From positions 202,916 through 266,915 of the forward strand of contig NW_020290018.1 of the NCBI RefSeq assembly GCF_003144195.1: 64,000 nt of DNA. Reading direction: 5' to 3'. The translations under genes and the position numbers were made by a program. Origin of the DNA: Ceraceosorus guamensis. Lineage: Eukaryota; Basidiomycota; Exobasidiomycetes; Ceraceosorales; Ceraceosoraceae. Of this stretch, positions 23,373-36,400 are shown in pieces. The notes beneath the pieces were generated by a model that did no database searches, was not told the DNA's origin, and saw only the letters and a list, made by a program, of their open reading frames with translations. Numbering within the stretch: the first letter of the stretch is position 1; each line of letters opens with the position of its first letter.

Positions 23373-25353
23373 CTAATTTGCCTTGCTCCTCGCTCGTTCT
23401 GAGGCGTACAGAGATCGAAGTTCCTGGCCCAAGTCCACGCGTCGCTTGACAGGCAAAATGAGAGAGTCAGGTAAGGAAGCGGTCTCAATTCAGGCCCGTC
23501 AGCAAGTGACCTGACCCTCGAGTCGAGCTCTGCTCACCTTGCCTTCGATCCAAGCCATCGCCTCACTGTAAGAGTCTACATTGTGCGCATCAGGGCCAGA
23601 CGGCTGAGGTCAGTGTGGTGTTGGCAGCAGCGCTTAGCTCAGACTCGTCGACGTACCTGGCACGACGTGCTTGCTCGAATTTGCGAGCGAGAAGGTGAAT
23701 GTGAACTGCGTGGCAGGGGTCAGACGAAGGATGGTCTGAATGTCAGCAGAGTCGTGCAGAAAGAGAAAATGCAGAGATGATGTGTTCGGCGAGCGCACCG
23801 TATTGCTCTTTGTGCGAACAGCGGTCTTGAGATCCACGACTTCGGCCAAGACCGTGACAGCTGCCAGACTTTCTTCCAATCCAGCTTGCTCGGGTGGCCG
23901 GGCAGAATGCTGAGATTCCGGTGTGTGCGTATACACGACGTTGGAAGACAGGCTCAGCACTGCACCGATAGGCACCGGAGCATGGAACGACAGTGCGTCT
24001 AGTGCTAAGAAGGAGACCGGAGCATTGACAAAAGAAGCTGCTGTCATCCACGCCAGTTCGTACGCTGCCCTCATTAGGTAGCCACCAAACACTCTGCGTC
24101 GGCACGAGCAGCGGTTTGTGAGTGGGGACTTGCTGAAAATTTGCGTATGTCATCCGAGGCACTCACTTCATGTGGACTGCGAACAGCACCACAAAACGAT
24201 CCGTCAGTGTGGACATACTGAATGACTGGCTACGTTTTGTCTACTCGCCGTTGCGCTGTTGCGGATGCATGTGCTGAGTCGATGTCAAGGCAGTATTTCT
24301 GACGTGCTGAAGGTCAGTGTCATTTTGCACCTTCGAAGCCTGAAGCCATTGCGTGTGAAGCAGAGCGACTTCCTCTCGCGTGGGCGGCACACGGTCCAGC
24401 GAAGTCTCGCTAAAGGCGCGCTTTCGCTTCTTGTGATCTTCAAGGAGGTAGACATACCACCAATCAGCGACAGACATGTGGTGGAAATGTTTCTGGCTAG
24501 CTGGCTGCTCGATCGCGAAAGGCTGTCTCTCACCTTCTCCCATTTGAAACAACTTCTGCTCCTCTTCCGTCTCGAGCAGTAACGGGGCAATGCGCTGTGA
24601 TCTGCCAGTCTTGGCATTGCGAGTGGCCATGGTGAATCTGCCAGTCAGGCAAATGGTTTCGGAGCCAGAGTTACCAAGCTCAACAACAGTCACAAGCACC
24701 TCCATGGCAGAGGATCCTACGTAGATCACTCCGCCCCGCAGCCTGTAATCTCGATCTGCACGCAGCGGCTGCAACAAGTCCAGCCTGTCGACAGAGGCCG
24801 TCACGATAAAGATGGGAATGCGAGACTGCTCGCCTGCTTTTGGTCGACCTTGAAGGACGTGCGTGTAGCTTATGTCTCCTGCGAGATTGTCCAGGTCTTG
24901 ACGGGATGATGCGAATGGTCGGAATTAGGGCTATCGGGCGCGCCAGAGAGCCAGCAGTTGCGCCTCTTCGTCTCACCTTCGAAGATCTTGCCCAGCCGGA
25001 TGAGACCAGATGTGGCGATGTACCGCTCTAAAATTTCGGGCTGCAAGCAGGTGTGAGGCAGTCTCAGCGCGGCCTCCCCGTTGGCAGATCGAAAGGCACG
25101 CTGGTATACTCGCCTGACTGGCAAACGGCAAGCTCAACTCCACTAAGGATTCGTGCATACGCTTCGGTCGCAGCAGGCGCTCTTCGGTCGCATCGTCGAT
25201 GTCAGACAGCATTTCCGTATCAGACCGCTCGCTTGAAGATCCCGACGTAGCAGCTTCTGCCCGGGCTTGGGCTTCTTCGGCCCAGCTGCGCGTCATCAGA
25301 CGAGCTGTTGCACGGAAGTGTTGGCCACAGCAATTAGCAGGCGCAGCGGTCAT
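23373..25353 (-). CDS. ACOT9-like mitochondrial acyl-CoA thioesterase (double hotdog)
   Basis: Nine exons (25353-25114, 25040-24977, 24896-24534, 24437-24249, 24176-24167, 24093-23799, 23705-23657, 23575-23538, 23444-23373) encode about 439 residues. The chain follows ACOT9 along its length: VELSLPFASQPEILERY, IRLGKIFEDLDNLAGDISY, GSSAMEVLV, VPPTREEVALLH, HPQQRN, then the second hotdog signature FGGYLMRAAYELAW and the C-terminal SYSEAMAWIEG. Such enzymes hydrolyse acyl-CoA to free acid and CoA, usually in the mitochondrial matrix. Two introns begin with GCGAGT (GC-AG type), one after exon 1 and one after exon 4. Exon 5 is only 10 nt. The frame is open upstream to 25656, so the exact start is uncertain; the chosen N-terminus is Arg/Ser/Ala-rich and could be a targeting peptide. 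Confidence 0.88.
24167..24176 (-). other. 10-nt microexon of the thioesterase gene
   Basis: The exon TCCACATGAA lies between a CGCAG acceptor and a GTGAGT donor. With its neighbours it encodes Val-His-Met-Lys, placed exactly where ACOT9 proteins have four residues between the HPQ-x-RN motif and IFGG. Joining the flanking exons without it by using a GTAGAC donor also keeps frame but loses two of the conserved spacing residues. The intron upstream of it is of GC-AG type. Confidence 0.75.
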
Positions 25354-27479
25354 TAAAAACTGCAAGCGGTCAACGTATGTCTTCCACTCGACGCACTTGG
25401 CATCCGCGGCTTGGCGGGAGTTGGGTTGCGCTGCCGAATGGTCGCGGCCAGCTTCAACATGAGCCTGACATTTTCCGTCTCCTGAGCAGGTGAAGCTTGC
25501 TGCGTGATGTGGCGATGAGACCGGATCGGTGCTGAAGCTCGCTGATCGCTTCTGACGAGCCGTTTGATCGGTTGCAGCTGAAACGTTATCGCCCTTGGAC
25601 GAGTGGTGCCCCACATCATCACATGAAATGATTTCTTCTCGAGAATGAGAGCGCAAACGTGAACGCAGAAGCTTGTCTTCCGGCTAGATCCTTTGCCACG
25701 GATGACGCCCTCCGCATATAGCCTCCCTCGATGGTTGGCTGTGCCTATACGCCTCCTGATCTCATACACTTGACGACTTCAGGGATCTCAAAGCTTGCTA
25801 ATCCATCGCACAAGGTCAATGGAGTCGAGAGCAAAGACCTTTCTTGTATGTTTGCATGCAAGCTGAACATAGTCGTGAGTTCTCGAGTATATAAAAAGCA
25901 CGCGTGCTGTGCGTGACGCGAGGACGTGCATCGGCGAGCATCGGCCGACCAAGCATTGCGCGTCTCTCTCCTCTCGACGACCATCGTCGCACCCGCCGTG
26001 CCCTCCGCTATTCACGCGATTTTGCGGTTGACCATAAGTCTTGGGTATACTTTCGGGTGACAGTATTATTCCCAGACGCGCTCGGGCAGTCCTGACGTCC
26101 ACTTTGATTTTCAAAGTTATTCCAATGCACATTCTTGACTGTAGTCTCGAACACGAATCACACGTCCTCCCCATGTCCAGCAAATCGAGCTTGGAGATGC
26201 CCACCGCTCCACCCATGTCGCTTGTGCCCCACCCATCAGCCTGGAGCTCATTTTCGAGGGACTCGCGCATCACGCCATCGCAACGCTGTATTTGGGGCTC
26301 AAATCTAGCAGCTCAAGTCTTGAGTCCTACGCAGTCCTACTCAAGGTTCTCGTGACGGGTGGCCACCTAATCGCTGCTCCTCACGGTGAGACGCCAGCCG
26401 TCAATTTGTTGATTCAAGGTTCACGACCGAGTCGAAGTGAAGACCGCAGTCACGTGAGCCGCGAGATCTAACGGCCGTTGCATGGCAGCCGCGATGCAGG
26501 CACGCGCGCATGAAGCTGCTGCCGTTCAAATCGCGAAAAGCGAGATCTCATCTCAGGAGTATGTGTGCGCGATCACTTGATTTGATTCGCGTTGCACGAT
26601 GCGCACACATCCTGTTTGCGCGCGTCATGGGATCAATTCATGTGATAGACGCCATGGTTCATTCGTGATTCGCTCATTGATGACAGACGGGCTGCCATAC
26701 AAAAGTCGCCTCATGCATGTATAGCAGCAGAAGCCACCGTCAAGTCTTGATCGAGTGAGCGAGCGCACATACGGCATATATGCACTCATCACTGCATGTG
26801 GATGCGGAGTGATCGTGCAGCAGACAGCATGACGCTCGGCCAGCAAAATCAGGGTCCACGCGCAGAGCAAGCAGCTACGATCGCTCATCTTGCAGCAGCA
26901 GACAGGGTACGGACGGACTTACGATGAGGCAAGCCAATTTGATGCACGCACGCTTGCTGCTGGTATGCGACGCTGCTCGAGATGACGCTACGGTTTGGAT
27001 GATGGTGCTCCTCGTATACGGTATACTGTACGTGCATGGACACCTGCCATTTTGATTACAATCATGAATTAAGCAGCTCCATCCTCGCTATACATGTCTC
27101 AGCTGCGACGGATGTGGAACATCCGACCTGCTGTCCCTTGCACTTCGGCCGGCCCCCAAAAAAAGAAGAAATTGTGGCTCGGGCGCGTTCATTGACGACT
27201 GTATAATTGTGTCTCTCAAAACCCAGAGGCTCACTTCGGCATTCTCACCACGCCAATCTGCCATCAAACCAGCAGCACAGCCATTGCGGTGTACCTCGTG
27301 CTTCTCAAACTTCGGTGCAAACACGCCAGAATCATGAATAACCAAGTAGCAAGCTCGAGCGTCACCCGCACATAGACGCATTCAGGACTTGCTTGCTGAT
27401 ACAAACCCAAGCCGGTTTGCAGCCCTACCTGCACACACCGCTTCCTAACAACTCGGCTGCCAAACGGATCTTGGCCATC
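25354..27479. promoter_or_regulatory. Large divergent intergenic region, thioesterase / FMP27
   Basis: 2.1 kb without a supportable gene. Short open frames on both strands (such as 26041-26355 and 26273-25788) lack family resemblance and codon character. Features seen are one exact ATTCGTGATT (26661-26670) and a palindromic GTATACGGTATAC with flanking GTAC words near 27013-27031. The region must hold the thioesterase promoter and the long leader of the giant FMP27 gene. Confidence 0.5.
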
Positions 27480-30400
27480 ATGGCGTCACCCTCCGCACAA
27501 GTCTTTGCGCGCGAGGCGACCACAGCGACAAGCGCGATGGACGGCGCCGTGCCAGAGGAGGAGCACATTACGACCAACAGACGATCGCTTTTCATCTTGT
27601 CGCTGCTGCTTTGCATCCTCATTGGCGTGTTCTTTCGTTCCATCTTGCCACGTCTTCCCAGGCTCGTGCTGAGGGGCCGATTACGCGTCAAGAGGCTGGG
27701 CCTTCGAGGTGTGCGTGGCATCGAGTGGAGGTCGAACGGATTCAAGAATAGGCGGCAGATCAATGGACAAGCTGCGGAAGCAGCGTCGGAAGGATTGGTG
27801 GTGCGTGTGCAGCACATATACGTCGTCTTTCATGGCTGGTCTGGAACATCCTCGGCAGATGCGAGCACCAACGACTCGGGAGCGCACTCACACGAGGATG
27901 CGTCGAACAGGCCTCGCGCTTCCAGCTCTGCGGCGCAGCACACAGGTGACGCGACGCTAAGCCCGAGCGAGCGGCAAGCTTCTCCTAGTCGACGGTCAAC
28001 ATCTGCATGGATCACTATACGAGTGCAAGGCGTCGGTGTGAGGATGCCAGAGTCGGAGCGAGACGAGCACTCAGCGAGGAGGAAGGAGGAGCAAGCACGT
28101 GCGAAGGCCGCGGCGCGGGAAGCTGAAACAGCCAAAAGAGAACAGGAAGCGGCTCAAAGGCTAGATTGGCTAGTCAGAAGCACCTTTCAGAGCTCGGAAG
28201 ATGAGGGCGAGGTCAAAGGAGAGGAAGACGAGGCCACTTTGCACGTGGCACAGCGACAGCCGACCGCCTTCCAGCTGCTCATGTCCTGGTTGCAGACGTG
28301 TCTGCTTCCCTTTCTACGAAGAAGATTGCTCGATATCCTCCGTGCGCTTGTCTACATCCTCTTCTCAGCGCTGCCAGCAATTACGTCCTTCGTGGACATC
28401 GACATTCAGAGAGTGGAGGTGTATGCCCAAGATGCTGAAGCTGTGCTACGGGTGGGACGCATCGGCGCGAAGCTCAACATGTCACTCGTCAACACAGAGT
28501 TGAGCTCGGAAGCGGAAGACACGCGGAGAGGACGCGGCTCGGACAGCCGGAGGAGCAGCTCAGCAGGTTTCCCAGAGCAAGTGTTCGCAGTGCTGAACTC
28601 TGTGCCACAACGGATCGGAAGCAGAGCCAAAGGTGCGGCTTCCTACATCACCGCAGGGATCCCGGCTGGTCGAGGTAGCTTGCAGCTCAGCCTCGAGGCT
28701 GTGCAGATGTTTGAGGCTAGACATTCGCCAGCCTCTGAGCCTACAGCTACTCGAACCATGCACTCGGCCAACGCAGACGCTCCAACATCTTCAATCTTTG
28801 CCGATTACCAACGTTCCCTCGGCCGTAGCGATTCTCGGACTACGCCTCTTACATCTCCATCCCTTAGTCGGACACCGCTGTCGAGGAGCAATTCCAGTAT
28901 CGTCGGGTCACAGTCGGAAAGCCCGCGCGAGAAGCGCAACAAGCAGCGCATGTCATCCATTGAGAATGCACCAAGCGTAGAGTGGCTATCGTTCAGCGCC
29001 ACCTCTCCTTCGATGGCGCCACCTTTGCTGCGCTCCAAGAGCGCCTCCAAAATCGCGACCATGGCGAGCACTTCTTTGAGTGGCTGGACGGATCGCTGGG
29101 CTGACTGGGCTTTGGAACCTTTTCCCAGCTCTGATTTTTCGTCCGACACTGGTTGGGCAAGAGATGGTGCGCTAGGCCAGGCTATTCCTGAGTCCGCTCG
29201 ACTTATCGCCCTACCCGGGGTCACTGCCGTAGAGTTGGGCCTCACACTAGCGCCGAACCTCGACCTTACATCGCCAGACTCGGTGCATGTGAAGCTCGAT
29301 GTCGCGGAGATGACCATTGGCATCGATGCCTTGAGTCGGGTGCTTGGGATCCTGGAAAGCAGAAAAGCGGTACGGCGAGGTCCAAGTCCAACGTCAGAAG
29401 GAGCGCACGGGTGAGTCCCAGTCCGGTGCTGCTTCGGCAGCGCCATGCGGCTTGGTCGCGTGGAAAGTTGACGCCCAGTCCCACGTTCCCTCGCAGGACG
29501 CGCTCGCAGACCTCCAAGCACATCGCTCAGCAGCGAGCTGCGCCCATGATGCATTTCATTCGCGCGCTCGGCTCCGCTTCTATAGCTGTGCCTCGCATTC
29601 GCATGCTCGCAAACCTCCACCCAACAAGTTCGGACGTGCTCAAAGGTCAACAGAGGTCTGCGGCAGGCAACGCGCCGCCTTCATTGCAGCTCTGCGCCAC
29701 AATGTGCGGACTCTCCTTCCGCATTCGAACCAGTCAAACGCGAGATCCTCGACATAGGCACTGGCTGGGTTCGTGCGGAGTGCTTGGAAAGGCGCCCGCC
29801 CCAATCTCCTGGAACCCCTCGGCGGGCGTTGGGGCGATCAGAAAAGGTTTGGGGGACCGTTTCAGGTGGGCTGCGAATCGTGCGCGCGTGCGTTATGTTG
29901 AGCACCGTCGCGCTTTCAGTGTGGAAGCATCGATGACCAGCTTTGAGGCGCTTGTTGGAATCGATGGCCAGCCAGCGGTCAATGCTTCGCAGGTCCTGTA
30001 CCTGCAAGACGCTATCGTCGCAGCTCAATCGAGCTGGACTCCCTTTGGTCTCGTGCCGAAGAGCCCAGACAATGACGATGCAGGTGCAGGGTCATATCGC
30101 TACTTCCAGGGGGACTTGAACGAACAAACCTGCGTCGTAGAAGCTTCTTTGGGTCGCGTAAACGGCGGGCTTAGCTTGACGCACGCAACTGCGTTGACGT
30201 CGACGGCTGTGCTTCGCACCCTGGAGCGAAAGCAAGCACGCAAGAAGCACGGTCTCAACGCAAAGCGACCTGACGCTCCGAAGGGGGTGCACATCCGACC
30301 CCCTCGGCTGATTGTGGGAGTAGAGGTCAACGACGTCTCTTTCCATCTGGATGCCCCGTACTCGGAGGTCGCCTCCAAGGAAAGACACGCCATCGACTCT

Positions 30401-33400
30401 GGTCTGATTTGCTCGACTCCAAGATTGCTTTTCACCCTACAAGCCAGCTATGTAGATCAACAAGTCCCACGGACAGAGCCCGAACGTCGAGCGGCGTGGA
30501 AAGCTCACTTCAAGCGGCAGCGTGGGGCTGATGGCGTGCCGACATTTGTAGAGGAGGCTAGTTCGGCTGCTCGAGAGAGGCGATCCTCGTCGGCTTCCAT
30601 GAAGCCAGACTCCGCCACGTTCGTCCAGGCATCAGAGGATGATGCAAAGGAAGGTAAAGGCATGACGATGGAGGAAGCCCTTGCTCAAATGCGGCGCATA
30701 CAGGCAGCAGAGCAAGATGGAACAGATCTGTATGCAGCACAACAGGAGCCCGCCCGGGCGAGACGCCGATCCTCTTCTTCTGCGAGAAGGAGTCGAGCTA
30801 GCTCAAACCTGTCGCATCCGAACGTACGTTACGTCTTCGACGCAAGCTTTGCATTGGAGCCTGTAGAGGCCTTTCTGGTAGTGGGCGGCGAAGGCTGGAG
30901 CTCACGACGACGTCATGGCACCCCTTTTGCTGGGCGACACCTGCCCAATTTCGGGATCACGCGTCATCATCTGGTGATGTTGAGTGCCACAGACGTCAAT
31001 GCAAGCGGCGGCATCAACGGCTTTGAGCATCCCTCCGGTGAAGTCGACCTCTCGTCAAGCGGTCTCGCTATGGAGCTGCGATGCGCGCTAGAGGAACTCG
31101 ACGTCGACCTGTGGCAGCCTACCGTCTTGTCTACGATTCGTAGGCTTTCGCAAGCTTTTTCCGACGCTGTGCCGAACGTGCCTGATCAGGCTAGGCATCA
31201 TGCAAGTGATGGTGAGACAGCTCAGACAGCTCCAGCAGGGACCGGCCGAGTTGCTCTCGTCGAGCGGGTGCCAGCGAGCTGTGGGATTTACGTATCCATT
31301 GGCACGATCATCGCGCATATGGGTGGAAGCGATCCTAACTGTGATCCCCACATGTCGCGGGGAGTAGGCTTCGAGGCGAAGCGTGTTGTGTTTGAAGCGC
31401 TGGGAGGTCGCCACGATCCAGTCCGTGCCGAGCTGGGAGGTGGCGATTGGGGCGCCAGATCTGCGCTGCAGTTGCCCGAAGATCTCACCATGAGCGTCAA
31501 TGCGCTCGCCGCACGTCACGGTCGCGCAGCAGCTTTCAAGCTCAGCTTGTTCGAGATAGGCCTCTTTCCCTTGCTTGATGCGGCTGCTGCATTAGCACAG
31601 CATATGGACCCTGAGCAGCAACATCGCCCAAGAAGAAGAGGGTTTCGAGAAGCATCGACAGAGACCAAGCCGCAGGGTCAAGGAGGCTCGATGGTCAATT
31701 CGCCCTCCATCTTCGCCCCGGCCGTGTGGGATTTTCAAAAGCGCAAACCTCAATTGACCCATGCAGAGCGAAGCAAGCCAAAGTTTCGCCAGCAAGACCG
31801 GTCAAACTTCATCTTTTGGATGCCGTTCTCGGCCACGAAGATCTTCTTGAGACCACCGGGAGCAGTGTCGACAAAGATTGGCAAGCATGTTGATGAGCTC
31901 ACGATCTGCTCTGAAGGCACGCGACTCTTGGCGTTCAAGATCGAGCTACTTCACACGTACTGTCTGCTTGTGGCACTACATTCGCTTAGACAGTTGATAC
32001 CAGAGAAGCCTAAGAAGTCCCACGAAATGCGAGAGCAGAAGCAATCAAGCAGACCAGGGCAAGAGCTAGAAGGCGATTCGAACACGTTGCCGTCAGTGCA
32101 TGTCACTTTTGACATTACGGACATCCACGTCTCGGTCGCACTGCCGAGCGATGTCAATCTGTTCTTGAGCTTGCGTCGACTGGACTTCCGCTACACGAAT
32201 GCAGACGGTGCTTCTCTGGCATGGGAGTCGTTGATGGGCGCCGTCGAGAGCCCGAAACAGCCAAGGACTGGTCTGTGGGAAGAAGCTGTCCGACTTCGTG
32301 ACTGGAAAGTTGCATTCCGCAAGCATCAACCGGATGCGCCCCGGAAGGAAGACAGCGATGGGCATGGACAGAGCGCGCACGAGATTGTCTTGAACGGTGA
32401 CGCTGCTTCGCTGCGGATTCCGTTTGACTATGCAGTCCATCCTATCATCGATAACACAACAGTATCTGTCAAAGCAACGAAACAGCTTATCGCACAGTTT
32501 CTTCAGGACAAGAAGGAGTCCGTCATCTTTCCAGTGGCAGAGGGGCCAAAACGCTTGCCGTACATTTCTGTCAACATTCGCATTTTAACCATAGAGGCCC
32601 AGGACGATCCTATTGAGACGCGCCTCAACATGATCTGGCGTGCCGGTGGGGACGAGAATCAAGCCAGGATGGAACGTGATGTTGCCTTTTCCGAGAGGGT
32701 CGCAGGTTTGCAGAAAGCAAACGCGGCCAACAAAGGCGACGCAGCTTCCACTCTCTCCTTCAATGCTGATAGTATGACCAGCACCGACGATTCGAGTCTC
32801 ACAGACGTGATTTCAACAGAAGATTCGGACCCTCCGGCAAGCTTCGCAGATCAGAGACGAGCTGCTTCGTCAAAGCAGCGCCTGGAGATTGAAGAAGCAC
32901 GCGCACGACTAGACGCTTTCAATGCCTCTAGCTGGATTCGTCGATGCACAAATGCGAAAGCGGAGCAAGCACGTCGCGAAGAAGTTGTCTCGAGGCGGAT
33001 CTACGGCAGATATCCTCCAAAGCGTCAGAACCTTGAGTTGCCCATCAAGATGGCGCCTGTTGCTAAATGTGCACCGCTCTTTCGGTCAAGCATGAGCCGA
33101 ATTTCACTGCAAGTCAGCCCGCCCACGTTCCCAGAGAGTCAATTGAAGCGCTTCATCCATGATCAAGGGAAAGGCGTCCCCGAGGACCTGGAGTATTCGC
33201 TGCTTTTGCCTATGCACCTTATATGGCGCATGGCAGAGTGGAGATTTGAGCTGAGAGACTATCCCATTCCGCTCTTACACGTGCCACCTGTCCACCATGA
33301 CCAGCCTGCTCACCTGCGAGGGCGAGCCTGGGACTTTGAATCCGACATCGTACTCGCAGAGCACCTGGGAGGCGAAGAGTCGATTCGACACGTCCCTGCT

Positions 33401-36400
33401 GTGGTTGTGCCTGCAGCCACAGGCCATGCGGAGGCAAAGGAATACGGAATCTCGGTACCAAAGATGGCGATGCCTGTCAAATTCTACGGATCGCCAACCG
33501 TGAACATAAATACCTCCTATCCTACAAGAGCTGGATGGGGCCAATCTATGCAGCCGGCTATCCACGACGTCACGCGAGTGTTCGATAGTGTCACAAGTCC
33601 GCCTCACGACCCTTCGCCTCGTATCGGATTCTGGGACAAGCTGCCCTTGATCGTGCATGGCCGCTTTAGGATCAACTTCATAAAGGATGGCGAATTGCAC
33701 TTTTACTTGAAAGGTAGTCGAGACCCGTACAGCATTCTCGGTCACGGCTCGGGCTGGGTGATGTGCTGGAGAGGCAATGTAGATTGGCGACTGGGAGCCG
33801 ACAATCCGCAAGGCGAATTCTTTCAGATTCGCAGTGAGGAGTTCTTGCTCGCTATTCCGGACTTGCGAAGCTATATCGATCAGGCCGCAACTGGTGCAGG
33901 TTCCGACGCCAATGCGGGAGAAGACGAGACGTTCCACAAATCCGGCGAAGCAACCCTGTCGTCTCAGCATCGCTACAAGGACGCTATTGACTTCCGCAAG
34001 ATCGTGCTCAAACTTACTGATGGCGTTCGGTGGGGCTTGGGAATCGTATGCGAGCGCACCTGCAGGCCGGACACTTGTCCCCGTCGTCCTAAGTGCACTG
34101 GGTCCTCTTTCTACCGAGAATGTCGATTCTTTGACGCCAAACCACATTGGGAAGTTCACACGCGCTCGAGGGAATACATGGAGACGCTACCGGAGAATCA
34201 AAGGGTGAGCTTTGATTCAAATCTTCCTGACGTGCTCCATCGGTTGCTAACATTTGTATCCCGCGCGTACTTTCAGACGGATTCATACGCGGCTTATCGC
34301 ACAGATCACGTCCACTTCTCAATGTCCATCATCTCCCCAGCACCTCCACTTCAAGGCGACAATCGTGGTCATCCCGACCTGCAGCGCAGTCGCAGTATGG
34401 GTAGGGCAGGTCAAGATTCAAATAATTTCTATTTCACACCACTGGCGTGGGAGCATTTCTGGGCGTGGATGCGCCTCTTCAATGGTGCGCTTGGGCTACC
34501 GATTCGACAAGGCTCTTTGTTTCCCGAAGCCCAAGCACAATCTCCGAAGTTTGGCCGACACTTAGCAACTCTCAAGTACCGTTTCGACTTGTCACCACTT
34601 TTCATCACCCACTTGTATCCGCAAAATATCCGCAAAGATTGGGCAAAGGGTAAGACTACACTGTACGGCATCAAATCGCGCATTGCAACTTTCCACCTCG
34701 ATATGCATCAACGTCAGCAGGAAATGCTGAAAGAGCGACCAAGACTCGGGGAGCGAAAGAAAGTGTTTCACAAGCCTTTCTACGAAGCAGAGGTAGACCT
34801 CGATCGCATCGATCTCCGGACCTTGTGCGGCCAATTCACGTAAGTCCAGTCCCGGAGTCAGTCATTCACAGAATGATAGTATTGATTGAAACCCTTCGTC
34901 GTCGTTCATCTTCTCCGTTCCTGTATAGGGAGCCTGATAAAAGATTGTATGCCTCGGAAGGGGACGAATATGATTCAGAGGCCGAAGGGCCTGACGGTAT
35001 GTTTGCGGATTATTCGTTCCCGGATGAAGATCTTGAGTGGTGGGACTTGCGCGACTTCGTTGAGGTAGACTGGTCTCCTCCGGAGGAGACGGAGCCTCGC
35101 ATCAAGCTCAGTCAAGCACTGGCTTGCCCTCACTTCAACTACTATCGCCGATTGGAATCCAAACGCGAACGTAGGCATCGCACAGGCAGCAAGTTTAAGG
35201 ACCCGACGCGGTCTAGCACTGGCACAAGTGCCGGGGATGCCACGCACAATGAAGACCAGGAGCAGGAGGAAGAGGACATATCCAGATTGGAATACACCAA
35301 GTTCGGGCGCGAGTCGAGCCACTGCTGTCTCGTTGGTCGGGCTTTGCATCCTGACGAAGTACAACGAGACTTGTGCCACCAACGGCTGCAACACCTTCAG
35401 AAAGAGTTGGATATTGCGCAGAAGCTTGCAGCTCTCGAGACGGACGAGAGGAAGACTCTGGCTGAGGATCCAGATCTCAAAGTGAAGGATCTTCGCAAGA
35501 AAGTAGATCTCATCTCGAACTACGTGAACGCTTTCAGTCCGCAGGGTAGACCGAGGGATCGCTCTCCTCTGACGCCATTTGGCTACATGCAAGAATCTAC
35601 GGCGGACAGCTCAGGAGCACTGCCACATCTTTACTCTGATTGGGAATCATTCAACAACCGCTTCCTCGTCCACAATCCCACCATCTACTTCAGCAATGAG
35701 ACCCGAGACGTCCTCCTCAAGTATTACTTGAGTTCACGCGCGCGTCGCGCCATCGTGCATCACTTGACGGCACGAGCAGTGCGGTACATTCGCGGTTTGT
35801 CGCGAAACGCGGACGATCACCATGAGCCAGATGAAGGGGACGATGAAGGCTCAGAATCAGACGAAAAGGAGCATGAAGATGGCGACGAGCAGGATCGCAA
35901 TCAGCAACACGGACCTTCGACCCATGCGCACCGCGCAGCTCATCAGCGATCCAACCGAGCACGGGCAGAGACTGTCAAGCCACGGCCAGGCTCGAAGCGA
36001 CAATCTACTGCATCACGTCTCAAGAATGGCACAAAAGCTACTCAACGAGGTAGGGGCCTCCTGCGTGACCTGCTCAGTGAGACCACTCAGCACGTCATTG
36101 TCGACAGCCCTACCAACGAGGACGGGCCAAGCGCGCCCTCGCTGCTTGACGACGATGTCAATCCAGGAGAAGGTATCTCGGACTTCTTCGAAGTTCGCCG
36201 AAGCAACGTCTGCGTCTTGATCAAGCCGCAGATCGTCCTCAAATCTGAAGTCGACGACAAGTCTTCGCTCATCTTGACTGCCGTGCGCTTGCGTTTGCAG
36301 AATTTCTCTGTCATAGACCCTACGTGCGAGGAGGATTCGGTCAATGAGCGAGCGCTCTATCGCAATTTCGCCTCTCTGGATGGGCTCCAAGCATTTCATC

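Noticed and set aside
25788-26273. Open frames on both strands in the thioesterase-FMP27 gap
   Set aside because: They have no family resemblance, no splice structure and unfavourable composition. They overlap one another on opposite strands.
29700-29900. Possible frame change inside FMP27 exon 2
   Set aside because: An alternative frame reads plausibly for about 60 codons, but it ends in a stop and no good splice sites would switch frames. The continuous frame was kept; transcript data would settle it.
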